Made by a program: the position numbers and the translations under genes. From Naumannella halotolerans (GTDB lineage Bacteria; Actinomycetota; Actinomycetes; Propionibacteriales; Propionibacteriaceae): DNA of 64,000 nucleotides. Every line of letters starts with the position of its first letter. Within the stretch, counting starts at the first letter, position 1. Under the pieces are notes generated by a model that had not been told where the DNA came from, did not search any database, and worked only from the letters and a program-made list of their open reading frames with translations. This document shows, piece by piece, positions 17,402 to 30,400 of the stretch. Location of the stretch: the NCBI RefSeq assembly GCF_004364645.1, contig NZ_SOAW01000002.1, positions 186,001 through 250,000 on the forward strand, in the 5' to 3' direction.

Positions 17402-18229
17402 TCAGTCCGCGGTCGCGATCACCGTCACCGGCAGGTAGTAGTAGGCGCCGCCACGACCCGAGGGCGCCCAGTACTTCGTACCCACCTGCAGGAACGAGTG
17501 GTCGTCATAGGACAGATCGGCGATCGCCAGCCGCAGGTATCCCGACGGCCGGTACTCGGCCGGCAGTTCGAACTCGACCCGGTACTCCTGGCTTTCCAGA
17601 CCGGGGGTGAACAATCGCGGTGTCGCCCCGGAGTCGCTCACCGGACCGACCTCCTGCACGAAACCCTCGACGGTCAACCCGCTCGGTCCGTCCTGGACCG
17701 CCATGGCGGTGGACAGATAGGGCGCCATCGGTTCGGTGACCCCGTCCAGCAATCGGCCGTGCCCGATGGCCGTCGCGGTCCACCCCACCTCACCGAAGGA
17801 CAACTCGCGTTCGACCGTCACCTTGTCGAACGACATCTCGTACGGTCCGGTACGGATCACCGCGCCCGGAGCCACGGGCTGGTAGACCGACTCGCGTTCG
17901 GTGAAACCCCCGAGGGCGATGGTGACGGCGAGGAGCAGCACCAGGGCGAGCGCGACCGGCAACAGGACCAGCCATCGCCGGCGGCGCCGGCGACGGGGAC
18001 TGGCCCAGGCCGGGTCGAGCGGGGAGGGATCACGCCAGACGGCCGGGGTCTCGATCACCGCCGTGGCCGTGACACTGACCGGACCGGGCTCGGGCCGCTC
18101 CGCGCCAGGGTCGGGGGCTGGGTCGGGAGCCGCGTCGGGAACTGGGTCGGCCGGGCGACCGGGTTCCGGCTCGGCGACCCGACGGGGCACGGCAGGGCCA
18201 CTGCCGCGCCCGGATCCACCTTGCTCCAC
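17402..18229 (-). CDS. Single-pass membrane protein with Pro/Asp-rich cytoplasmic head
   Basis: A 275-residue protein. Residues 1-70 are Pro/Glu/Asp-rich, an Arg cluster (PRRRRRRRW) precedes a transmembrane helix near residues 88-108, and the remaining 165 residues form an exported beta-rich domain (SGYLRLAIADLSYDD). No cysteine is seen. The topology is the same as in the two genes facing it, so the three are probably functional partners of the polytopic protein at 14818. I do not recognise a family. Confidence 0.7.
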   Translation of the reverse strand: MEQGGSGRGSGPAVPRRVAEPEPGRPADPVPDAAPDPAPDPGAERPEPGPVSVTATAVIETPAVWRDPSPLDPAWASPRRRRRRRWLVLLPVALALVLLLAVTIALGGFTERESVYQPVAPGAVIRTGPYEMSFDKVTVERELSFGEVGWTATAIGHGRLLDGVTEPMAPYLSTAMAVQDGPSGLTVEGFVQEVGPVSDSGATPRLFTPGLESQEYRVEFELPAEYRPSGYLRLAIADLSYDDHSFLQVGTKYWAPSGRGGAYYYLPVTVIATAD

Positions 18230-18274
18230 GCCGGGGAGTCTAGACCGCCGAGGGCCGTTGGTGGCTTTCCATGA

Positions 18275-20059
18275 TCATTCCTCAGTCGGCCCGAGTCGGA
18301 GGTCGGGGGCGAAGCGCACCTGCTCGGTGGTCAGTACCTCGAGCTCCAGCAGGGTCAGCTCGTTGGTCCCGGCGCAGGTGACCGGTGCCGGGACGAAGAG
18401 GGTGGTCTGCGGTCCCTTGCGCCAATAGCGGCCCAGCGGGAATCCGTTCCACCAGGCCAGACCCTTGCCGAGACCGTCGGTGAGCAGGGCCAGATCGGTC
18501 GGCCGGTCCAAGGGGATCTCCGCCCGGTGGATCCAGGCACCCGGCCCGCCGGCGGCTCCGTCGGGTGTGGCCTCGACGATCCGTTCCAGGGGCACTTCCC
18601 CCACCTGCCAGTCGGTGAGCTCGCGTACCTCAGGTCCGCGATGCAACTGGGCAGGGCCGATCAACCCCTTCGGTTCGCCCAGCCGCGGGCCGTAGTTCAG
18701 CCGGCCGCAGTCCTCGACCAGGATGTCCAGCACCCCGCGGGAGCGGGGTAGCCACAGGGCGCTCTCGTGATCCTCCCGGGCCAGGGTGCCGACCGGTATT
18801 CCGTCCAGTCTCAGCCAGGCGCGGTCGCGTACCTCGCTCAGCCGCAGTACGGCCGGCCGGTCATCGCCGTCGAGGGTGATCCGGTAACGCAGCAGTCCGC
18901 GGTGGATCCCCAGGGCGTCCCTGGTCGGCAGCTCGTCGACCGCGGTGAACGGTACTTCCGCCAGTGCGGAGTCCAGGCTGCGGACCGGGGACAGAGGCAC
19001 GGGCTCGGGGGTGCGGAACGGCTGTCGGGGCGCAGCCGGATCGGTGGGCAACCCGTGGGGCAGTGGTGGCAGTGCGGCGTGGCGGCCGATGACCTCCCGG
19101 AACCGCCAGAACTTCTCGGTCGGCCGCCCGGCCTCGTCCAGCGGCGCGTCGTAGTCGTAGGAGGTGACCGTCGGTTGGTAGGTGCCCTTGTCGTTCGCAC
19201 CACTGGTCAGCCCGAAGTTCGTACCACCGTGCAACATGTAGATGTTCACCGAGGCGCCAGCGCTCAACAGGTCATCCAACTCGGCCGCACTCTGCGCGGC
19301 ATCGGTGGTGTGATGGTGCGCCCCCCAGTGGTCGAACCAGCCGCACCAGAACTCCGAACACATCAGCGGGCCGGTCGGCTGGGCCTGGCGCAGGGTACGC
19401 AGCCGTTCGGTGGCCCGGGATCCGAAGGACCCGGTGGTGAGCAGTTCGGGCAGGGTGCCGTCGCGCAACATCTGCGGCGTGGGCTGGTCCACGGTGGTCA
19501 GGGGTACGGTGATCCCGGCGCGCCGGAAGCGGTCGGTGAGGGCCTGCAGGTAGGTGGGGTCGTCGCCATAGGCACCGAACTCGTTCTCCACCTGCAGCAG
19601 GATCACCGGGCCGCCGCGGTCGATCTGCCGATCGACCATCCGATCGAGCACCGCATGCAGATAGGGGTCGAAGGAGGCCAGAAACCGGGGGTCACTGGAC
19701 CGGAGCCGGATCGTGGTGTCGTCGAACAGCCAGGCGGGCAGGCCGCCGCCGTCCAGTTCGGCACAGATGTAGGGACCAGGACGGACGATCGCGTGCAGGT
19801 CCTCGGCGGCGATCAGGTCGAGGAAGCGCTCGAGATCGAGCCCGCCGGTGAAGTCGAGCCGGCCGGGGCGGAGTTCGTGCAGGTTCCACGGGACGTAGGT
19901 CTCGATGGTGTTCAGACCCATCGCCTTGCCCAGGTGGATCCGGTCGCGCCACTGGTCGGGATGGATCCGGAAGTAGTGCAGGGCGCCGGAGAGGATCCGG
20001 AACTCGTTCCCGTCGAGCAGGAAGTCGGTCTCACCGATCGTGAACGTGTGCTGGGGCAT
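18275..20059 (-). CDS. Glycoside hydrolase family 35 beta-galactosidase
   Basis: A 594-residue GH35 enzyme predicted to remove terminal beta-galactose residues. The N-terminus (LLDGNEFRILSGALHYFRI) and VPWNLHE are typical. The acid/base glutamate is in LLQVENEFGAYG (Glu160) and the probable nucleophile in CSEFWCGWFDHWG (Glu236). C-terminal beta-sandwich domains follow, with the family's WWNGFPLGRYW segment. No signal peptide is seen, so it is probably cytoplasmic and acts on imported oligosaccharides. A LacI-type operator-like palindrome lies about 80 bp upstream; no transporter or regulator gene is adjacent. Confidence 0.92.
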   Translation of the reverse strand: MPQHTFTIGETDFLLDGNEFRILSGALHYFRIHPDQWRDRIHLGKAMGLNTIETYVPWNLHELRPGRLDFTGGLDLERFLDLIAAEDLHAIVRPGPYICAELDGGGLPAWLFDDTTIRLRSSDPRFLASFDPYLHAVLDRMVDRQIDRGGPVILLQVENEFGAYGDDPTYLQALTDRFRRAGITVPLTTVDQPTPQMLRDGTLPELLTTGSFGSRATERLRTLRQAQPTGPLMCSEFWCGWFDHWGAHHHTTDAAQSAAELDDLLSAGASVNIYMLHGGTNFGLTSGANDKGTYQPTVTSYDYDAPLDEAGRPTEKFWRFREVIGRHAALPPLPHGLPTDPAAPRQPFRTPEPVPLSPVRSLDSALAEVPFTAVDELPTRDALGIHRGLLRYRITLDGDDRPAVLRLSEVRDRAWLRLDGIPVGTLAREDHESALWLPRSRGVLDILVEDCGRLNYGPRLGEPKGLIGPAQLHRGPEVRELTDWQVGEVPLERIVEATPDGAAGGPGAWIHRAEIPLDRPTDLALLTDGLGKGLAWWNGFPLGRYWRKGPQTTLFVPAPVTCAGTNELTLLELEVLTTEQVRFAPDLRLGPTEE

Positions 20060-20070
20060 GCCCTTCGTGA

Positions 20071-22920
<2,850 letters not shown>

Positions 22921-22975
22921 CAGATTGCCGGAACGAGACGCCCGGGCTGCGCTCGCCGACCGTCGCGGGTGGGGG

Positions 22976-23047
22976 CGGAACTGCGGCTCCTTCGGCGCGC
23001 GTAGAACAGCGGCTCCTTCGGCGCGCGCCGAGCTGCGGCTCCTTTGG
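22976..23047 (+). repeat. Three tandem copies of a CGGCTCCTTCGGCGCGCG unit
   Basis: The unit GCGGCTCCTTCGGCGCGCG recurs at spacings of roughly 30 bp with small changes (the last copy has CTCCTTTGG). It lies in the same 1.08-kb gene-free gap that follows gyrB (22864-23944). Confidence 0.7.
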
Positions 23048-23172
23048 CCGGTGATGACTTCCCGCCACTGCAGGGCCGTTCGACGAGCGGGCGCTTCCGG
23101 CAGTAGGCGGCCTGTCCTGTGCCGCCACGCCGGATCACTCGCCACCTGGCAAATTCTTGCGGCCGGAACAAG

Positions 23173-23256
23173 ACAAACGTCACAGTCGATTCCTATTTCG
23201 GTGTGACACGCCGGTGAAAACCGGTCGCGGTGGCGATCGAGTGTGACGTTCGTTTG
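23173..23256. repeat. Palindromic element, copy 1 (degenerate)
   Basis: Arms near 23173-23190 (AACGTCACAGTCGAT) and 23235-23256 (ATCGAGTGTGACGTT) are imperfect inverted repeats around a centre containing ACACGCCGGTGAAA, which is shared with copy 2 downstream. Confidence 0.75.
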
Positions 23257-23748
23257 GTTGCGGGCGGGTGGTCACGGGTGCGCCGGCCGCAACTGGGACC
23301 ACGTGTGCGCAAACCTCTGCTGCGCGCAGCGCAGTCCGGCACCCGCCGAGCAAGGACTGCTGACGTGGCGCAGGATCGACGATTCACCGGTCGGACGGGC
23401 GAATTCGCGAGCCTGGCGCCACGTGGGCGGTGCTGTGCCGACCTGACGACCCGCCACTACCGACTCAGGGTGCACCCGAAGCAGCCGGGGTGAGGCAACC
23501 AAGGCGGATTGCTGCCCCAGCTGCTCAGTTGGGGTCGATGCAACCGCGTCGATGCAGCCGGATCGCTCCGGGCCAGACTGAACCGGCCGACTCGCGCAAC
23601 TGGATCGCTCCAACCAGGCCGAACCCGCCGAATCGCTCAGCCAGACCGAGCCAGCCGGCGCCCGCAGCCGGATCGATGCAGGAGTTCGCGATGACGCGAC
23701 GACCACGAAGTCGTGGGTGCACCGAAGACAGTCGCTGGACACAACAAA

Positions 23749-23828
23749 ACAAACGTCACACTCGATCGGCGATTCAGGGCAACACGCCGGTGAAATCGGC
23801 CCGCGCGTCGATCGAGTGTGACGTTTGT
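23749..23828. repeat. Palindromic element, copy 2 (perfect 20-bp arms)
   Basis: The left arm ACAAACGTCACACTCGATCG (23749-23768) and right arm CGATCGAGTGTGACGTTTGT (23809-23828) are exact reverse complements around a 40-base centre that contains ACACGCCGGTGAAA, as in copy 1. It could fold into a long hairpin or mark an inverted-repeat mobile unit. Between the copies (23257-23748) no gene is convincing; the frames there are low-complexity. Confidence 0.9.
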
Positions 23829-23944
23829 CCTGCTGCTTCCCAGCTTCCGCGGATCTGGGGCAGGAATATCTCGCCTGCGAGCGTCGCTCTCCCAGGCGTG
23901 GGCCGATCATCCGGTCGGCCACCGGGAAATGACGGGAGCAGCAG

Positions 23945-24874
23945 ATGCGCGCCACCAGTTACGACGCTTTCAGCACCGACAACAGCACACTGACGACCGG
24001 GGAGCTGCCGGATCCGACTGTCGGTCCGGGCAATGTCCTGGTCGAGGTGAAGGCGGCCGGGGTCAACCCGGTGGACTGGAAGATCATGACCGGCGACCTC
24101 ACCGGTCTCCTCGATGCGGTCTTCCCGGTGGTACCGGGTTGGGATGTCGCCGGAGTCGTGCGCGCGGTCGGACCCGACACCCCCGAGTTCTCCGAAGGTG
24201 ACGAGGTCTACGCCTACGCCCGCAAGGAGGTCGTCCGCGGTGGCACCTTCGCCGAACTCGTCGCCGTACCCGCCGAGTCACTGGCACTGAAGCCGAAGAG
24301 CCTCGACTTCACCGAGGCCGGCGCCGTACCCCTGGCAGGACTCACCGCACTGAAGGCGTTGCAGCGGACCGACATCAGCCCCGACGGGAGCGGCCGCACG
24401 GTGCTGATCCATGGCGGCTCCGGTGGGGTCGGCAGCTTCGGTGTGCAGATCGCCGTTGCCGCCGGCGCGCGGGTGATCGCGACCGCCTCGGAGCCCAACC
24501 ACGAGTACCTGCGCGAACTGGGTGCCGAACCCGTCACCTACGGCGACGGCCTGGCTGATCGGGTACGCGAGCTGGCGCCGGGTGGTGTGGATGCGGTCAC
24601 CGACTTCGTGGGTGGCGTGGTCGACACGACCCTGGCCGTCCTCGCCCCCGGCGGCAAGCATGTCTCGATCGCCGATCCGACGGTCGTCGAACACGGTGGC
24701 GAGTGGCTCTGGGTACGGCCGAACGCCGCCGGCCTGACCGAGCTCGCCGAACTTGCCGACGCCGGCAGGTTGACGGTGGAGATCGCCGGGACCTATCCGC
24801 TGGACCAGGTCGGGGCTGCCTTCGATGCCAGCCGCTCGAGCCGCACCCGCGGAAAGCTGGTGATCATCCCCTGA
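23945..24874 (+). CDS. Zinc-independent MDR family NADP-dependent oxidoreductase
   Basis: A 309-residue medium-chain dehydrogenase/reductase of the quinone oxidoreductase type. The catalytic-fold N-terminus carries VKAAGVNPVDWKIMTGDL; the nucleotide-binding Rossmann motif is HGGSGGVGSFGVQIA. Zinc-binding cysteines are absent, as in the zeta-crystallin branch. The substrate is not predictable. The start follows GGGAGCAGCAG. It converges on the next gene with only 3 bases between stop codons. A related but broken gene lies in the island at 36278. Confidence 0.87.
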   Translation: MRATSYDAFSTDNSTLTTGELPDPTVGPGNVLVEVKAAGVNPVDWKIMTGDLTGLLDAVFPVVPGWDVAGVVRAVGPDTPEFSEGDEVYAYARKEVVRGGTFAELVAVPAESLALKPKSLDFTEAGAVPLAGLTALKALQRTDISPDGSGRTVLIHGGSGGVGSFGVQIAVAAGARVIATASEPNHEYLRELGAEPVTYGDGLADRVRELAPGGVDAVTDFVGGVVDTTLAVLAPGGKHVSIADPTVVEHGGEWLWVRPNAAGLTELAELADAGRLTVEIAGTYPLDQVGAAFDASRSSRTRGKLVIIP

Positions 24875-24877
24875 TGC

Positions 24878-25720
24878 TCAGGCCAAGGTGGTCCGGATCG
24901 ATCCGATCCCCTCGATGGCGGTGGTGATCACCTGGCCGGGCTTCAAGTACCTGCGGGGTTGTCGTACCGCCCCGACCCCGGCAGGAGTACCGGTGAAGAT
25001 CACATCCCCCGGAAGCAGTGTGACCACCGAGGACAACCGGGAAACCAACTGCGCGACCGGGAAGATCATGTCCGAGCTGCGGCCGTCCTGCATCACCTCA
25101 CCGTCGATCTCGCATCGCACTCCAAGATCATCGGCATCAGCCAGCTCGTCGGCGGTGACCAGCCATGGACCGACGGGGGCGAATCCCGGAAAGCTCTTGC
25201 CCAGACTGAATTGCGGCGGTGAGTCGCGAAACTGCACCCGCCGATCGCTCAGATCCTGTCCGATGGTGAGTCCGGCGATCGCCTGCCAGGCGTAATCGGG
25301 ATCGATCCGGTGCCCGCCGGTGCCGATCACCACGCACAGCTCGGCTTCGAAGTCACAGCGATCACTGGACAGCTCGACGGTCGCCTCCGGCCCGGTGATC
25401 GCGGACGGGAACTTGGTGAACACCATCGGTTCGGCAGGGATGTCGAGTTCGGCCTCCTCGGCGTGGTCGCGGTAGTTCAACCCGATCCCGAAGACCTGCG
25501 GTGGCCTCGGCGACGGGGCGCCCAGTTCGGAAGCGACGATCGGTACGCCAGACAGGCCGTCCAGGTCGGCCAGGTCACCGACCCAGTCGGAGAACTCCGG
25601 CCAGCGGGCGAAGACCGCCTCGGGTTCGGGTCCGAATCGGCCGGCGCTCGCCTCGGCCACGTCGACCGCCCGGTCGGCGATGATCAGCACCGCCCGCCCG
25701 GCCAGGTTTGCCATCCGCAT
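24878..25720 (-). CDS. Fumarylacetoacetate hydrolase family protein
   Basis: A 280-residue FAH-fold protein. The metal-binding acidic residues are in CDFEAELCVVIG and GQDLSDR, and the C-terminal PGDVIFTGTPAGVG is the usual family signature. Members hydrolyse or decarboxylate acylpyruvates and related dioxo acids; the exact substrate is open. The ATG at 25720 follows GGAGGAGCGAT. There is no adjacent aromatic-degradation gene to narrow the role. Confidence 0.9.
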   Translation of the reverse strand: MRMANLAGRAVLIIADRAVDVAEASAGRFGPEPEAVFARWPEFSDWVGDLADLDGLSGVPIVASELGAPSPRPPQVFGIGLNYRDHAEEAELDIPAEPMVFTKFPSAITGPEATVELSSDRCDFEAELCVVIGTGGHRIDPDYAWQAIAGLTIGQDLSDRRVQFRDSPPQFSLGKSFPGFAPVGPWLVTADELADADDLGVRCEIDGEVMQDGRSSDMIFPVAQLVSRLSSVVTLLPGDVIFTGTPAGVGAVRQPRRYLKPGQVITTAIEGIGSIRTTLA

Positions 25721-25889
25721 ATCGCTCCTCCGCCCCTCGTGCTGCTCGCGTACCTCAGAACCATGCCATCGGCCGGTGGAAAACCCTCACCCCAGGGGGC
25801 TCATTGCGCCGGTTTCGGGGAGGTCCGCGATAGAATGGGCAGGATCTGCGATCCAGCGTCGCACGCCACCGAAATGAGGATTCCCACGC

Positions 25890-28646
25890 ATGACGGACAC
25901 CCCGATGGGACCGGACGATCAGAACGACGTCACATCCGCTGAGGCCGGTGACGAGATCGCCACCGGGAATCTGACCCAGCGGATCAGTCAGATCGATCTG
26001 CGGGACGAGGTGCAGAAGTCGTACCTCGATTACGCGATGAGCGTGATCGTGTCCCGGGCGCTGCCGGACGTGAAGGACGGTCTGAAGCCGGTCCACCGCC
26101 GGGTGCTCTACGCGATGTACGACGGCGGGTTCCGGCCCGACCGCGGCTGGAACAAGTGTTCCCGGATCGTCGGTGACGTGATGGGCCGCTTCCACCCCCA
26201 CGGTGACTCCGCCATCTACGACGCGTTGGTACGGCTGGCCCAGCCGTGGGTGATGCGGGCGCCGCTGATCTCCTCCCAGGGCAACTTCGGCTCGCCGGGC
26301 AACGACAAGGCCGCGGCCATGCGGTACACCGAGTGCAAGATGGCGCCGCTGGCGATGGAGATGGTCCGCGACATCGACGAGGACACCGTCGACTTCGTAC
26401 CCAACTACGACAACCGGGAGACCGAACCATCGGTGCTGCCGGCCCGTTACCCGAACTTGCTGGTCAACGGCGCCACCGGCATCGCGGTCGGTATGGCGAC
26501 CAACATCCCGACGCACAATCTGCTGGAGGTCGCCGACGCGGTCCAGTGGTCGCTGGCCAACCCGACCGTCGCTCCGGAGGAGTTGCTGGAGGCCTCGATC
26601 GAGCGGGTGAAGGGCCCCGACTTCCCCTCCGGTGCGCTGATCGTCGGCCGTTCCGGGATCGAACAGGCCTACCGCACCGGTCGCGGCTCGGTGACCATGC
26701 GGGCGGTGATGGACATCGAGGAGGACGCCAAGGGGCGGACCCAGATCGTCGCCACCGAACTGCCCTACATGTGCAACCCCGACAACCTGCTGGTGAAGAT
26801 CGCCGAGCTGGTGAACTCGGGCAAGTTGCACGGGCTGGCCGACATCCGCGACGACACCTCCTCGCGTACCGGCACCCGGTTGGTCTTCGTGCTCAAGCGC
26901 GATGCCCAGCCACGGGTGGTGATGAACAACCTCTACAAGCACACCGCGCTGCAGGACACCTTCGGCTGCAACATGCTGGCGCTGGTCGACGGTACGCCGC
27001 GGGTGCTGCGGTTGGACCAGTTCATCTCCTACTGGATCGCCCACCAGTTGGACGTGATCCAGCGGCGTACCCGTTACCGCCTGCGGAAGGCCGAGGAACA
27101 GGCCCACATCTACCGCGGTCTGGTGAAGGCGCTGGACAACCTCGACGAGGTGATCGCGCTGATCCGGCGCAGTCCCTCGACCGAGGAGGCGCGTACCGGA
27201 CTGATGAGCCTGCTGGAGATCGACGAGGTGCAGGCGACCGCGATCCTGGACATGCAGCTGCGCCGACTGGCTGCCCTGGAGCGGCAGAAGATCGTCGACA
27301 CGCTGACCGAGATCGAGGCCCGGATCGCCGACTTCAAGGAGATCCTGGCTTCGGAGGACCGGCAGCGTCAGATCATCTCCGAAGAGCTCGCTGCGGTCAC
27401 CGAGAAGTACGGCAACGAGCGCCGGACCAAGATCATCGCCGCCTCCGGGGACATGTCGGAGGAGGATTTCATCCCCGATTCCGATGTGGTGGTGACGATC
27501 ACCCACGGCGGGTACGCCAAGCGCACCGCCACCGACGCCTACCGGGTGCAGAAGCGCGGTGGCAAGGGTGTGCGCGGCGCCAGCCTGCGGGCCGATGACG
27601 AGGTGGCGCACCTGTTCGCGACCTCCAACCACCAGTGGGTGCTGTTCTTCACCAATCTCGGTCGGGTCTACCGGGCGAAGGTGTGGCAGCTTCCCGAGGC
27701 CGGGCGGGACGCCCGTGGCGGACATGTGGCGGGGTTGTTGTCCTTCCTGCCCGATGAGCACATCGCCCAGGTCCTGACCCTGCGCGGGTACGACGACGCC
27801 GACTACCTGTTGCTCGCCACCAAGGCGGGTCTGGTGAAGAAGACCCCGCTGGTGGCCTACGACAGTCCGCGGCAGGCGGGCCTGATCGCGCTGAACTTCC
27901 GCGACGAGGGTGACGAGCTGATCGGCGCCGGCCTGGTCAGCGACGACGACGATGTGCTGCTGATCTCGAAGAAGGGCCAGGCGATCCGCTTCGGCGCCGG
28001 TTCGGATCAGTTGCGGCCGATGGGCCGGGTCACCTCCGGTGTCACCGGGATGAAGTTCCGCGACGGTGACGAGCTGTTGTCGATGTCGGTGATCGACGCC
28101 GACCTGCCCGAGGACGATCGCTATGTCTTCACCGTCACCGATTCCGGGTACGCCAAGCGGACCAAGGTCTCGGAGTACCGGCAGCAGGGCCGCGGCGGTC
28201 TGGGCATCAAGGCGATGAAACTGAACGAGAACCGCGGTGAGCTGGTCGGCGGCCTGATCGCCCAGGAGGGCGATGAGGTGATGGCCATCAAGCACAGCGG
28301 CCAGATCACCCGTTCGGCGGTCTCCGAGGTGCCGGTGAAGGGCCGCGACACGATGGGCGTGAAGTTCGTCGGGGTCAAGGGAGACGACCGGGTGGCGATG
28401 ATCGCACTGAATCCCGAGCAGGGCGCAGAGGCTCAGTCGGCCGGTGTGGCCGACGACCAGATCGAGGCCGGGGCCGATGTCCGCGACGAGGATCAAGACG
28501 GTGGTCCCACCGCGGCCGAGGAGTCTGCGACCACGGTCGACTCGACCGCAGATGAGCCGGTCGCGCATGATGGGACGTCCGATCCGGGTACGCTCGGAGC
28601 AGATACACCTGACGAGACCGCTGCAGCGGAGGAGACTGACGAGTGA
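25890..28646 (+). CDS. gyrA: DNA gyrase subunit A
   Basis: The breakage-rejoining subunit of gyrase, 918 residues. The catalytic tyrosine is Tyr146 in [11 protein letters not shown]. The quinolone region reads [19 protein letters not shown]; the positions equivalent to E. coli Ser83 and Asp87 are Ser107 and Asp111, both of the sensitive type. The C-terminal beta-pinwheel domain contains the GyrA-box-like [11 protein letters not shown] 70-residue acidic Asp/Glu/Ala tail ends the protein. The stop overlaps the next start (GTGA). Unlike many actinobacteria, gyrB and gyrA are 3 kb apart here, separated by repeats and two unrelated genes. Confidence 0.96.
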   Translation: MTDTPMGPDDQNDVTSAEAGDEIATGNLTQRISQIDLRDEVQKSYLDYAMSVIVSRALPDVKDGLKPVHRRVLYAMYDGGFRPDRGWNKCSRIVGDVMGRFHPHGDSAIYDALVRLAQPWVMRAPLISSQGNFGSPGNDKAAAMRYTECKMAPLAMEMVRDIDEDTVDFVPNYDNRETEPSVLPARYPNLLVNGATGIAVGMATNIPTHNLLEVADAVQWSLANPTVAPEELLEASIERVKGPDFPSGALIVGRSGIEQAYRTGRGSVTMRAVMDIEEDAKGRTQIVATELPYMCNPDNLLVKIAELVNSGKLHGLADIRDDTSSRTGTRLVFVLKRDAQPRVVMNNLYKHTALQDTFGCNMLALVDGTPRVLRLDQFISYWIAHQLDVIQRRTRYRLRKAEEQAHIYRGLVKALDNLDEVIALIRRSPSTEEARTGLMSLLEIDEVQATAILDMQLRRLAALERQKIVDTLTEIEARIADFKEILASEDRQRQIISEELAAVTEKYGNERRTKIIAASGDMSEEDFIPDSDVVVTITHGGYAKRTATDAYRVQKRGGKGVRGASLRADDEVAHLFATSNHQWVLFFTNLGRVYRAKVWQLPEAGRDARGGHVAGLLSFLPDEHIAQVLTLRGYDDADYLLLATKAGLVKKTPLVAYDSPRQAGLIALNFRDEGDELIGAGLVSDDDDVLLISKKGQAIRFGAGSDQLRPMGRVTSGVTGMKFRDGDELLSMSVIDADLPEDDRYVFTVTDSGYAKRTKVSEYRQQGRGGLGIKAMKLNENRGELVGGLIAQEGDEVMAIKHSGQITRSAVSEVPVKGRDTMGVKFVGVKGDDRVAMIALNPEQGAEAQSAGVADDQIEAGADVRDEDQDGGPTAAEESATTVDSTADEPVAHDGTSDPGTLGADTPDETAAAEETDE

Positions 28647-29584
28647 CGAACGGCAACACGAAGGGCGGCAGCACCCGCCCAGACGCGCCGGTCGAGGCCA
28701 GCCGCGCTGACCGGGTGATGGGGCGTACCTCCTCGTCCTCGTCGGCGGAGCAGACGCAGCAGCCGGCCACGTCGACCCGTACCGCGACCCGCGGCAGCCA
28801 GGCCAAGACGAGCCAGGGCAAGACCACTCAGAGCTGGCGCCCGCCGACCGCCCGGAGCAACGGCACCGGTGCCACCAGCACCGGCGCGGCCGCGAGTGCG
28901 AACGGTTCGGCGACCAAGGGCAGTGAGTCCTCGCCGAGCAGTGGGGCGACATCCGCGCCACAGAACGCCGGGACGAGGACCGCCGATCCGGACACCGACA
29001 CCACCAAGGTGACCACCGGTCAGGCGGCCGCCGCCGTCCCGAGCACCTCGAAGCGTTCGTCGGCCAGCCCGGTCGTCCCGGGTGTCGGCTCCCCGGCCAC
29101 CCGGTCGGGTTCGAGCTCGGAGGCCGCGAAGACCGATTCACGTGGCTCGGCTGCGCGCTCCGGTGGAACGGCCGCTTCGGCCAGCAGTGCCAGCCAGTTC
29201 GGTGCCGCCCGGCGGACCCGGAAGGCCCGGCTGCGGTTGGCCCGACTGGATCCGTGGTCGGTGATGAAGACCTCGTTCCTGTTCTCGCTGGCGGCGCTGG
29301 TCGTCCTGGTGGTGGCGACGGCTGCGATCTACGGTGTGCTGCAGACGGCTGGGCTGTTCGCCGCGGTGAACGAGGTGTTCGCCCTGGTCGTGACCTCGCA
29401 GAACGATCCCAACCCGTTCAACATCACCGACATCCTGAGCCTCAACCGGGTGGTCGGTGGAGCCTTGGTGATCGGCGCGCTGAACGTGGTGATCTTCACC
29501 GCGCTGGCGACGCTGTTCGCCTTCCTCTACAACATCTCGGCCACCTTGCTGGGTGGCCTGGAGGTCACCCTCGCCGAGGACTGA
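28643..29584 (+). CDS. DUF3566 membrane protein
   Basis: A 313-residue protein. The first 190 residues are a disordered Ser/Thr/Ala/Gly-rich segment; the C-terminal 120 are a DUF3566 domain with transmembrane helices near 212-236 and 276-303 ([20 protein letters not shown] and [21 protein letters not shown]). The GTG start overlaps the gyrA stop. DUF3566 proteins follow gyrA in many actinobacteria; their function is unknown. The long linker might make the N-terminus a cytoplasmic interaction platform. Confidence 0.88.
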
Positions 29585-29657
29585 TCCCTCCCGGCCCGGT
29601 CGCACGGTAACGATTTGTCCGCCGACGGCGGTATCGGCTACTGTTTTCCGGGCGCAG

Positions 29658-29731
29658 GGGCCTATAGCTCAGACGGTTAGAGCGCTGCCCTGATAAGGCA
29701 GAGGTCACTGGTTCAAGTCCAGTTAGGCCCA
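29658..29731 (+). tRNA. tRNA-Ile (GAT)
   Basis: A 74-nt cloverleaf: acceptor GGGCCTA pairs with TAGGCCC, the anticodon stem-loop is CTGCC-CTGATAA-GGCAG with anticodon GAT, and the T-arm contains GGTTCAAGTCC. The CCA end is not encoded in full. It follows gyrA/DUF3566, as in many actinobacteria. Confidence 0.97.
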
Positions 29732-29740
29732 CCCGACACA

Positions 29741-29772
29741 AAATCCCCGATCCGTTGGATCGGGGATTTTTT
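29741..29772 (+). terminator. Rho-independent terminator after tRNA-Ile
   Basis: AAATCCCCGATCC and GGATCGGGGATTT are perfect inverted arms around GTT, followed by a T run. The symmetrical A/T tracts could also terminate the MerR gene reading the opposite way. Confidence 0.93.
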
Positions 29773-29794
29773 GCTGTTTCGTCGGCCGGCTCGG

Positions 29795-30400
29795 TCAGGA
29801 TGCGTCGCTCAGATGCTCGCGGGCCGCTTTCCGCATCGCCGAGAGCATGGAGTCGCCGAGGATGGTACCGATGACGACCGTCTGCGCGATGGTGTTCCGG
29901 TCCTGGGTCTGGGCGACGGCTTCCATGTCACCACGGGCGATGTCCATCACTGGCGGCCCGTAACGGCTGGCCCGCTCGCTGAGGTCGGCACGGCCGATCT
30001 GCTCGTACTGGGAGATCACCGCGGCGGTCTGCCGGAACCCGACCGAGTCCTCGGGTACGTTCCAGCCGAGCTCGTCGAACAGTTCGCGTACCCGCTGGAG
30101 GGTCTCCTCGCCGACGGCCGGAAGGTTCGTCGGGGCCACTGCCTCGTGGGCGCGCTCAAGGACCTCCTCGACCCCGACCTGCTCGTCGTCGACGGCCTCC
30201 AGGACCCGGCGTACCGAGGCAATGCTCAGGCCGGCCACGTTGATCAGGGCCTTGATCAACCGCAGGCGGACGATGTGTTCGGGACCGTACTCCGTCTGGT
30301 TGTATCCCACGCGGTTCCCGGCCAGCAGACCCTCGCGGGCATAGAACTTGATCGAAGCCACGCTGACGTTGGAGAGCTCACTGAGCTCGGCGACTCTCAT
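29795..30400 (-). CDS. MerR family transcriptional regulator
   Basis: A 201-residue regulator with an N-terminal MerR helix-turn-helix (RVAELSELSNVSVASIKFYA, then LIKALINVAGLSIASVRRVL) and a longer C-terminal part without a cysteine metal site, so an organic or stress signal is more likely than a metal. The ATG at 30400 gives the classical MerR N-terminus; an upstream extension to 30511 is Pro/Arg-rich and not family-like. No obvious target is adjacent. The 673-bp gap to the next gene (30401-31073) contains no convincing gene. Confidence 0.88.
   Translation of the reverse strand: MRVAELSELSNVSVASIKFYAREGLLAGNRVGYNQTEYGPEHIVRLRLIKALINVAGLSIASVRRVLEAVDDEQVGVEEVLERAHEAVAPTNLPAVGEETLQRVRELFDELGWNVPEDSVGFRQTAAVISQYEQIGRADLSERASRYGPPVMDIARGDMEAVAQTQDRNTIAQTVVIGTILGDSMLSAMRKAAREHLSDAS

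Noticed and set aside
23272-23955. A 227-codon minus-strand frame between gyrB and the oxidoreductase gene.
   Set aside because: It is composed of repeat and palindrome translations (IECDV on both strands) and low-complexity Ser/Arg segments.
25755-29141. A 1128-codon open frame antisense to gyrA.
   Set aside because: Its translation is low-complexity and His/Asp/Gly/Leu-rich, the usual shadow of a high-G+C gene; gyrA on the other strand is certain.
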